DNA of 64,000 nt from SR-FBR-E99 sp963732365 (GTDB lineage: Bacteria > Bacteroidota > Bacteroidia > Bacteroidales > VadinHA17): positions 310,001 to 374,000 of the forward strand of contig CAVSZC010000005.1 of the NCBI GenBank assembly GCA_963732365.1, read 5' to 3'. The notes under the pieces were generated by a model. It was not told the DNA's origin. It made no database searches and worked only from the letters and a program-made list of their open reading frames with translations. Made by a program: the position numbers and the translations under genes. Every line of letters begins with the position of its first letter. The first letter of the stretch is position 1. Positions 52,663 to 60,700 of this stretch are shown piece by piece.

Positions 52663-52752
52663 TGGGGCGTACTGGGATTCCGCCAGTCGGCGGACAGGCG
52701 AACCAGTGACCTCTTCAGCCGGTAGGCGGACTGAACCAACTGAGCCTTTAAG
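52663..52752 (-). pseudogene. degenerate tRNA-Val copy interrupted by palindromic insertions
   Basis: On the minus strand it reads GGCTCAGTTGGTTCAG, then TCCGCCTACCGGCTG in the anticodon arm, AAGAGGTCACTGGTTCG, then a second insertion CCTGTCCGCCGACTGGCGGA in the T-loop, and ends ATCCCAGTACGCCCCA like the intact copy at 53022. The 5' acceptor strand (GGGACGT) is missing. It shares a further 15 bases of 3' flank (ttacagcgagaaaa...) with the intact tRNA. It cannot fold as a tRNA. Together with the intact copy it forms a direct repeat flanking the GIY-YIG gene. Confidence 0.8.
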
Positions 52753-52993
52753 GATGTATAATTGATTTGATGAATTGTCTGCCTTTTGCAGATTTGAGCT
52801 GTTTTTCCCTTGCCATAGCCTCTTTCTTGGTGCTGTACTCTTCCCGATAGATCATTTTCCAGGGCTTATATTTGGAGGTCCATCCATGATTTTGGGGATG
52901 ATTATGATGCTTCAGCCTTGCCTCAGGGTTGGCAGTAAATCCTATGTAAATCTTCTCATACTCAATTGAGTATAACACATATACATAAAACAT
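52748..52993 (-). CDS. small GIY-YIG nuclease family protein
   Basis: The ATG at 52993 gives an 81-residue protein that is little more than a GIY-YIG catalytic domain: FYVYVLYS and IYIGFT form the two-part signature, followed by the Arg in ARLKHHN, then YKPWKMIYREEY, the Glu in AREKQLKSAKGR and the end FIKSIIHP. Single-domain forms of this size are frequent in Bacteroidota and most lack assigned function; relatives cut DNA in repair, restriction or homing. The gene follows tRNA-Val on the same strand (29 bases after the tRNA 3' end), and its stop touches the degenerate tRNA copy. So it lies exactly between two tRNA-Val sequences. Confidence 0.85.
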   Translation of the reverse strand: MFYVYVLYSIEYEKIYIGFTANPEARLKHHNHPQNHGWTSKYKPWKMIYREEYSTKKEAMAREKQLKSAKGRQFIKSIIHP

Positions 52994-53021
52994 GACAATC
53001 AATATTACAGCGAGAAAAGTG

Positions 53022-53096
53022 TGGGGCGTACTGGGATCGAACCAGTGACCTCTTGCCTGTCAAGCAAGCGCTCTGAACCAACTGAGCTAACGTCCC
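53022..53096 (-). tRNA. tRNA-Val (GAC anticodon), acceptor stem with one mismatch
   Basis: The 75-base cloverleaf reads GGGACGT at the 5' end and ACGCCCC-A at the 3' end; six of seven acceptor pairs form and the fourth is A-C. The D-arm is GCTC-AGTTGGTTCA-GAGC, the anticodon arm CTTGC-TTGACAG-GCAAG and the T-arm ACTGG-TTCGATC-CCAGT. The anticodon GAC reads GUC/GUU valine codons. The CCA is not encoded. The mismatch leaves open whether it is still charged. On the minus strand seven 81-bp units derived from its own 5' half precede it. Confidence 0.85.
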
Positions 53097-53663
53097 GAAA
53101 TCAATGCAAGTTTTATTATGATGACTCTTGCCTGTCATCCGCCAGCTGGCGGACTGAACCAACTGAGCTAACGTCCCGAAGTCAATGCAAGTTTTATTAT
53201 GATGACTCTTGCCTGTCATCCGCCAGTTGGCGGACTGAACCAACTGAGCTAACGTCCCGAAGTCAATGCAAGTTTTATTTTGATGACTCTTGCCTGTCAT
53301 CCGCCAGTTGGCGGACTGAACCAACTGAGCTAACGTCCCGAAATCAATGCAAGTTTTATTATGATGACTCTTGCCTGTCATCCGCCAGTTGGCGGACTGA
53401 ACCAACTGAGCTAACGTCCCAAAATCAATGCAAGTTTTATTATGATGACTCTTGCCTGTCATCCGCCAGTTGGCGGACTGAACCAACTGAGCTAACGTCC
53501 CGAAGTCAATGCAAGTTTTATTTTGATGACTCTTGCCTGTCATCCGCCAGTTGGCGGACTGAACCAACTGAGCTAACGTCCCGAAGTCAATGCAAGTTTT
53601 ATTTTGATGACTCTTGCCTGTCATCCGCCAGTTGGCGGACTGAACCAACTGAGCTAACGTCCC
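53097..53663 (-). repeat. seven 81-bp tandem units built on the tRNA-Val 5' half
   Basis: The array is exactly 567 bases, that is seven units of 81. On the minus strand each unit is 24 bases of tRNA-Val 5' end (GGGACGTTAGCTCAG...), a 16-base palindrome TCCGCCAACTGGCGGA, 13 bases that match the anticodon 3' strand (TGACAGGCAAGAG), and a 28-base spacer. Units differ at only a few positions (A/G and A/T in the spacer, C/T in the palindrome centre). As 81 is a multiple of three, long translations arise in two frames; I regard those as artefacts. The array runs directly into the intact tRNA-Val. Confidence 0.9.
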
Positions 53664-53699
53664 GTCAGGGGCAAAGATAAATATTTTTTCTTTTTATGA

Positions 53700-55223
53700 T
53701 CACTCGATCGTCACCGGAGTCTGGAAAGAGAAATAGAAGGTAGACCCTTTGCCGGGTGTTGACTCAACCATAATGCGTCCTTTCATCAGTTCGGCGAGCC
53801 TCTTGCATATCGCAAGCCCCAGTCCTGCACCCTGTACCTTCGGAGCATCCTCGCTCCAGTACTGTACGAACGGCTTGAAAATTTCACTCACTTTTCCCGG
53901 AGGAATACCCGGACCGGTGTCACTTACAAAATAGGTTATCTCATACTTGTTCTCGCTTCGGGTGAGTCTGTAACCGTACCTGACCTCACCCTTCTCGGTG
54001 AACTTGATCGCGTTGCTGACAATGTTGCTGAAGACCTGGCTCAGCCTTAACTCGTCAATATACTGGTATACGCGCGGGTGGCTCCTGTCAATGACCGGGG
54101 TGACAACCAGATCCTTCTTCCCGGCACTCTCCTGCTCGTATGCTATCGACGAGGCCATTGATGAGATAAAACCGTTGATCTCCACATTGGTGTATTTTAT
54201 CTCCATATTGTTGCTCTCGATGCGTGACATGTCAATCATGTCATTGATAAGCCTCAGAAGCCTTTGCGAGTTGATCTCTATAAGCTTCACCATATCCACC
54301 TTTTCCTCTTCCGTGGTCTTCATCGAGGTGAGGATATTGACGAATCCCATCATCGCATTCAGCGGGGTACGTATCTCGTGGCTGAAATTGGCAAGGAAAG
54401 TTGTTTTGAGCCTGTCTGACTCCTCTGCCTGACGCCGTGCCTCGATTAGGTCATCCATTATCTTCTGCGTCTCGGTAATGTCCTGGCAGGTGCCGTAGCG
54501 GTATATCATCCTTCCACTGGCGTCATACCGGATATTGGAGTTGGCCGCTATGGCCTTGACCTTTCCCTGCGGAGTTATAATCCGGTACTGCAGTGAGAAT
54601 GTCTCCTTTTTACTGTCAATGGCTTCCTCTATCGCAGAGATGACATACGACCTGTCTTCGGGATGAGTGTATGAGATGTTCTCCTGGAATGAGAATGTGA
54701 AGTCTGAAACATCGTCAGTGAATATCCTTTTCAGCTCATCCGATCCTATATAGCGGTCTTCGTCAGGATGGTACTCCCACCAGCCGAATTTGCCGATGCG
54801 CTGTGCCTCCCTGAGACGGTCTTCATTCATTTCCAGGGCTCTGCGTATGCGGTATTCCCCGGTGACATCGCTTATCATGCTGACATGAAACCGTTCAGAG
54901 AACCGCGTTTCGATCTTCACTGTTATTATCTTCCCGTCCTTGCGTCGCGCAGGCCTGACAATGTGTTCATCGCTCCTCTCCCTGAGTGAACTGCCGGTGC
55001 TGTCCGGTTCGGTCGACAGATCGAGCGGCGTCATGTTCCTCAGCTCCTCTTTTGTATAGCCGAACAACGCGGTCGCCGCATGGTTGACCTTTATGAACCT
55101 GTTGGTGCGGTTGTCAATGATCATTATGGCATATCCCGCCTGGTCAAAGACCTCCTTGTACCTGTTAAAGGCATACCCGGCAATGAAACGCTTGAAAAAC
55201 TGCCCCGAAAAGAGCCTGATCAC
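53700..55223 (-). CDS. PAS-domain sensor histidine kinase
   Basis: A 507-residue kinase starting at a GTG on the complement of 55223. Two PAS domains come first (about 15-130: AGYAIMIIDNRTNRFIKVNHAATALFGY; and about 135-255 with FGWWEYHPDEDRY and a PAC end YRYGTCQDITE), then a short coiled linker, a HisKA dimerisation helix with the phospho-acceptor His in FLANFSHEIRTPLN (~277), and HATPase blocks VFSNIVSNAIKFTEKGEV, VSDTGPGIPPG and GAGLGLAICKRLAEL. No transmembrane segment is visible, so it may be cytoplasmic and sense a small ligand or redox state through PAS. No response regulator is adjacent, so it is an orphan kinase here. Confidence 0.92.
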   Translation of the reverse strand: MIRLFSGQFFKRFIAGYAFNRYKEVFDQAGYAIMIIDNRTNRFIKVNHAATALFGYTKEELRNMTPLDLSTEPDSTGSSLRERSDEHIVRPARRKDGKIITVKIETRFSERFHVSMISDVTGEYRIRRALEMNEDRLREAQRIGKFGWWEYHPDEDRYIGSDELKRIFTDDVSDFTFSFQENISYTHPEDRSYVISAIEEAIDSKKETFSLQYRIITPQGKVKAIAANSNIRYDASGRMIYRYGTCQDITETQKIMDDLIEARRQAEESDRLKTTFLANFSHEIRTPLNAMMGFVNILTSMKTTEEEKVDMVKLIEINSQRLLRLINDMIDMSRIESNNMEIKYTNVEINGFISSMASSIAYEQESAGKKDLVVTPVIDRSHPRVYQYIDELRLSQVFSNIVSNAIKFTEKGEVRYGYRLTRSENKYEITYFVSDTGPGIPPGKVSEIFKPFVQYWSEDAPKVQGAGLGLAICKRLAELMKGRIMVESTPGKGSTFYFSFQTPVTIE

Positions 55224-55283
55224 TTTCCTTAAAGTTAGATTGATATGCAGCGGTAAAAATATATCTTTTTCCCGATAACTTGA

Positions 55284-57715
55284 TTATAATGTGTCCACAC
55301 AGGTAAACCTGCGGGTGATGGTGACCCCCTCCTCATCCGTTGCTGTGATGATGTGTTCTCCTGCACCCACCAGCAGTTCTCTCTGGTGTATCTGTCTTGT
55401 CATGCCGAGATACCTGTTGTCGAGATGCCAGTATATCACCGCATTGCGTCTTCTGTGGGCTATCTCGGGGAGCATTGACATCATGTTTCCCTGCAGGTTG
55501 CGGGGAAGGAAGATCTTTGCTCCTGCCGGAGGATAAAGGAACTCCATCGAAGGCACCTGCCTGTCGTCACTGCATCCCGGGCGGAAGGGTGGGAGGGTTC
55601 TGTAGGATGGGTTGTGCATACGGTAATAATACTCCATGGCAGGAGGCAGCACGAACCAGGAGCGTTGTATCATCTCGACGGGCGAAGCACATGAAGTGTT
55701 GACCCGGTACCGGCCTGCCGCGTCAAGGTTTATCAGGGTATGGTAGGGGCAGGCCTCGCTCTTCAGTCCTGCCTCGGGGATCCATTCCTGTCGTATTTCG
55801 TCACAGTGGGGTCCGGCCCTGAAACCGCTGGCGGCGCACACCCCGGTAAGGGTGATCCCCTCCTCCGGTCTCGTGAATCCTTCGGCAGAAGTCTTCAGTA
55901 GCCTGAAGATGTCAAACAGGAGGGGGGCGGCGGATGATATTCCCGACAGTCCCGGCCTCCCTTCGCCGTCAGCATTGCCTGCCCACACAGCCACAACATA
56001 CTCAGGTGTGGTTCCGACAGCCCATGCATCGCGGTAGCCGAAGCTGGTTCCGGTCTTCCAGGCTATGTCGGGGGCACTGCCGAAATACTGCCATCCGGTC
56101 TCTGTCTCCGGCCTGTTGACCCGTTGCAGAGCCTCATATGTAAGCCATATTGCCGGGGCAGAGAGCGGCGCCTGGTAGGAGGTTGCTTTACCGGGTGAAA
56201 GTTGAGGTATTCGGTAATCGGTATTCGGTAATCGGTGTCGTCTTCCGTCTTCCGTCTTCCGTCTCCCGTCTTCTGACTGCGTATGTGATTGCTGAGCAGT
56301 GAGCACCGGCATGTGCCAGTCTTCTGCATTATAGCCTTCACCGTCATTTATATTAATTAATACCCGCGCCATGGAGGCATATGCCCCTGCCAGCTCCCAC
56401 AGGCTTGTCTCACCTCCGCCGAGGATTAGTGAGAGGCCGTAGTGTGAGGCAGGCTTGTCAAAGGTTGTAAAGCCCAGCCTTTTCAGCAGATCGAGGAAGC
56501 GCTCCTCATTCATCGACTGCAGCATGCGCACGGCAGGTATGTTAAGCGATCGTGCCAGGGCGTCACCTGCGGGGATGGCCCCGCTATATGTGAAGTCTGA
56601 GTTCTCAGGCCGGAACCCCTCGAAACGGGTAGGTATGTCAGGCACGAGAGCATTGGGAAGCATATCGCCGGCAGTCAGAAGTCCGGCATATAGGAAGGGT
56701 TTCATGATGCTGCCCGTGCTGCGTGCTGAGGGTATCATGTCAACGTCACGTCCGTGCTGACCCGACGTGTCGGGAGGGTGCTGTTGCCTGCGTAGGCCAG
56801 CACGTTTCCGGATTTAACTTCGACCACAAGCGCTGCGGCATTGTGGATAAGGTTGTTCTCCAGTGACGCCTGGTGGCTGTTTACCAGCGCCGTTACCTCT
56901 CTCTGCAGTGTCTGCGTCAACGGTTGTACGCACTCTTGTGCCCGGCTGACCAGGCGAAAGTGGTCTGTCAGGTGCGGTGCATGTGACGGCATGGGCAGCG
57001 GTGCGCCGGGCAAAGGCTCGCTGCGGGCAAGCGAGCAGGTGAGGCTGTCGATGATGCCTCTCTGTTCCAGCCTCAGCAGCAGGGTGTCTCTCTTTGCGTG
57101 TAACCTCTCGTCCTTGCGGCCCGGGTAGATCAGTGAGGGGGCATTGGGAAGGACGGCCAGGGTGGCTGCCTCCGCCCAGCTGATGTCGCGGCTGCTGCGA
57201 CCCGTATAACGCCATGCCGCTGCCTCCAGCCCCACGGTGTTGCCACCGAAGGGTGCATTGGCCGCATACATCACAAGAATATCAGCCTTGGAACGAAACA
57301 GCTCCAGTCTGACAGCCGAGAGCATCTCGACGATCTTTCCCGGATATGTCCTGCGACGGTTGCCTCTTGCCAGCCGCGCCACCTGCATGGTGATGGTGCT
57401 GCCACCCCTCACCGTCTCGCCGGCACGTATGTTGGCGCCAAGGGCTTTTATTATTGCGACCGGATTGACACCCGGGTGCCACATGAACCACCTGTCTTCA
57501 TAGTTAATGAGGCATTCGACATACTTTTCCGGAAGGGTGTCTGACGGCGGGAAGCGCCACTGTCCGTCATCTGCCACCCTGGCCCCCAGGAGGCTGCCAT
57601 CGGCTGCCTCAACTACGGTTGACAGCGGATTGTCAAAGGAGGGCATTGGCGCCAGCAGCACGCATGCAATGAACGCTGACGTTAACCACGCAACTATTTT
57701 CAGCCTTAATCTCAC
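55284..57715 (-). pseudogene. pbpC: penicillin-binding protein 1C, broken by one frameshift as read
   Basis: Two frames (57715-56735 and 56738-55284, minus strand) join into a bifunctional enzyme of about 810 residues if one base is added in the G run near 56762 (reading TRRGQHGRDVDMIPS). A GTG start is used, with membrane anchor IVAWLTSAFIACVLL. The transglycosylase half has INYEDRWFMWHPGVNP and GGSTITMQVARLARG. The transpeptidase half has the SxxK in STGSIMKPFLY, SxN in ARSLNIPAV, KTG in AWKTGTSFGYRDAW, and a C-terminal BiPBP_C domain. It sits 41 bases after the macroglobulin gene on the same strand, the classical pairing for pbpC. An in-frame heptanucleotide repeat (56206-56274) adds about 23 residues of low complexity between transpeptidase motifs. 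Confidence 0.82.
56206..56274. repeat. heptanucleotide repeats inside pbpC
   Basis: On the plus strand four 7-mers (GGTATTC, GGTAATC, twice each in turn) are followed by six bases and five 7-mers of the GTCTTCC type (three exact, two with one change). The total of 69 bases keeps the pbpC frame and is translated as the charged stretch SEDGRRKTEDGRRHR...YRIPQL. Confidence 0.85.
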
Positions 57716-57720
57716 TTCCC

Positions 57721-57761
57721 GCCTATTGCCTACTGCCTACTTCCTTACCTTAATGCCTACT
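57721..57761. repeat. heptanucleotide repeats between pbpC and the macroglobulin gene
   Basis: GCCTATT, GCCTACT, GCCTACT, two altered units and GCCTACT follow in line. They fill the spacer between the pbpC start and the macroglobulin stop, and the last 7-mer contains that stop codon. Confidence 0.75.
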
Positions 57762-60700
57762 CCCTCACAGTGACCTCCCTGCCCGGACGGCGGGCATATA
57801 CCCCTTCATCATACATGGCCTCGCACACGACAGAGGGAAGGGAATAGACCCCGCGGTATGCCGCCGTGAGAATGATATAAAACTTCTTCGTCTCGCCGCC
57901 TTTGAGGCTGAAATAGGTATTCACGCGGTCATCACGGAAGTCGCGGTAATCATATCCGCTCTCTTTGAGAAGCAGGTTTGCCTCGAAGAGACGGGTGTTC
58001 TGTATCTCCCATCCTGAGGGTACCATCTGCGTCAGGGCCAGGTTGCCTATCTGACGGAAAGATGTGTTTGTCAGCGTCACAACCATCATGAATCCTGTCC
58101 CCTGTGCCAGTGAGCCAACGTCAACGGGCGCCTGGGTCATATCCATGTAATCGACCTTCATGGTGAGATTGCTCTCTGACACCGTCTGGTCGGTGGTAAG
58201 AGGCACCCCCTGCTCGGTGAAGGTCACAAACAGCGGCCTGTCACTCTCGTTTTCTATTACAAGTTTGTTGACTGCAGCGGGAGTCAGCGTCCTCATTATG
58301 GCCCCCTCAGATGAGCTTATCTTCTCGGTTTTTCCGTTGAAGTCAAGAGATACTTTCATGGGCTGATCGCTTTCGCCCCTGACCTGACGGCTGAAGTTCA
58401 TGTAGGAGAAGAGGGCCCATGCAGTTGTCTGGGTGCTGTACCACTGTTCGCGGCTTAGCTCGGCAGCTATCTCTTTCAGTAGCTCAAGCGCCTCGCCCGT
58501 GTTGCCTATTGTGGTAAGCGTATAGAGAATGATCGACCGGTCTCTGAGGTCACTCCCGTAGTAATATGAGGTAAAGTCAGGCTCAGCCTTCAGGTTCCTT
58601 ACATCGATGAGGCCCTGAGCTACCTCGGGTCGTCCTGTGGTGGCATAGGCTGCTGCCAGGAACCACTTCGCCAGTGACGGCAGCTCCGTATTCTCACGCA
58701 TGCGGTTCATTGCACCCTTTTCGGGGGTACCAGCAAGTGCCAGGGTGAACAGCCTGTATGCCTGGTCTGTCGCCGTGAAACGGTACTGAGGCTGGTATCG
58801 CCACGAGGCCGCGGCGGCACGCTGATAGTCAGTCCACCTGCTCATGAAGCCCTCCGGCAGGGCATACCCTGCTCTCTGTGCCTCTATTGCAAAATGGCCG
58901 GCATAAGATGTCACCCAGTCGTCAGGATGGGCTCCCCCGGGCCACAGCGGCAGGGCACCCGATGCCAGCTGTCTCGAGGCGTTCTTTCTGAGCGCTTCCT
59001 GGACATTGTTACGGACGCGGGCAGGATCAGGGAGGTTGTTACCCAGGAGACCCGGAAGATAAACCTGCGGGAAAGCGGCAGAGGTGATCTGCTCAGTGCA
59101 GCCATGGGGATAATTTGTCAGCCATGCCATGCGGCTTGTGAGGTTTATTGACGGAAGTGAGAATATCTCTGCCGTGGCTGAAGAGGTACCGGCAAGGCCG
59201 AAAGGAGCGAAGCTCTTCTCGTACCTGTCTCCGGGAGCGACGGTACGCGTCTCCGACCGTCTCTCGGGCGGATTTGGAGTGCGGACCTCCACCTCCATGT
59301 CATACAGTGCTGTCTCTCCTCCGGCGGTGGCGGTGACCCTGATCACTGCTTTCCCCGTACGTGATGCAGTGGTAAAAAGGAACTGGATGTCCTTCTCGCC
59401 CGGCCCGGTAAATCGCACCGTGGCGGAGGGCTCCGCGAAGGTTACCATATCATTCCCGGTGACAGTGACATTCACCTCGTCAATATCCTTTTTCTGGGCG
59501 AACAGGGTCACCGGCAGTGCTACCCTGTCTCCCGGCGAGAGCATCCTGGGCGCTGTCGCCAGCACCATTAGCGGGTCGGAAACAATCACGCTCTTTTCTG
59601 CCGACCCGAAGCTGTTAGCCTCACCGGCGGCAGTCACCATCACACGTACCGACCCTGTGTACTGCGGCAGCCTTATCCTGTGTGTCCCCGTCTTCCCCGG
59701 CTCCAGAGTGAACGGACCCATGAACCGTACCACAGGGACAAACCGGCGTGCCCTGTTCTTTGTCTGGTCAACGGCAGCCTCGTCACCGCCGATGGCAAAG
59801 ATACGTCCCAGCTTCCCCCCGAATGCTCCGAATACAATATCATACAGGTCCCATGTCTTTACCCCGAGGGCATGTTTCACGAAAAACCACTTCCACGGAT
59901 CGGGTGTCCTGAAGCCTGTCAGATCAAGGAGTCCCTCGTCAACAACGGCAAGGGTGTAGCTCATCCCCCTCCTGTTCTGTTCCGATACCTTTATCTCCAC
60001 CTCCTGCTGTGACCTGATCTGGTCTGCCATTGTTATTACCGGCATCAGCTTCGTTGAAGGATCTTCCACCATCACCGGCATTACTCCGTACAGCCTTATC
60101 GGGGCATCGTTAACGGTCTGTGAATGAGGCTGCAGTATGGTCACGTACAGATAGGCGTTCGGTGCCATGGCACCTGTGGCTTTTATTCTTACCTCTGTGT
60201 TTCCTGCCCGGGTATCAATCTGTGTTATGTCAAGCAGCCCGGTGCTGTTCTCAATGGTTACAATGGCGCGGCCTCCTGCCGGCGAGGGAAATGAAAGGCT
60301 GATCTCATCTCCCACATTGTATTTATCCTTGTCGGTATTAAGCTGCAGCATGCTGGCACCGTCGTTTCCTCCGGGCTTCATTCCGTAATCCCATGGCCAG
60401 TCCACCAGCATGATCATGCCGGTGGAGTGTCCTGACGGAAGGGTGGCGCGGACGAGGTAGCGTCCCCATGCCTCTTTGTCAATGCTGAACGAGATCTTCC
60501 CTTCCCCTCCCGAGGTTGTTATTGTTTCTGTATATACTATGTTATTGCTACTCCCGGAGATATATGATCCGAGAAACTCGTCATCCGACTCCCACCACCA
60601 GCGGTACTCTAGCTTGTAGACGTTCACCTCGACATCGCTTCTGACAGGATTGCCGTTCTTGTCTACCGTTACGAGCCTCACCTCGTTGGGGCGGTCGGTG

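Noticed and set aside
52748..52993. Insertion sequence transposase at the tRNA-Val locus
   Set aside because: The protein is a bare GIY-YIG domain; there is no transposase motif and no terminal inverted repeats were found around it, only direct repeats of tRNA sequence.
53097..53663. CRISPR array
   Set aside because: The period is 81 bases with no unique spacers; all units are nearly identical through their full length and derive from tRNA-Val.
52962..53680. Long repeat-rich proteins on both strands over the array
   Set aside because: They arise because 81 is a multiple of three and the unit has no stop in these frames. The translations are those commonly produced by tRNA sequence (for example LVQSA...LVRSQYAPH), and neither has a signal, fold or sensible start.
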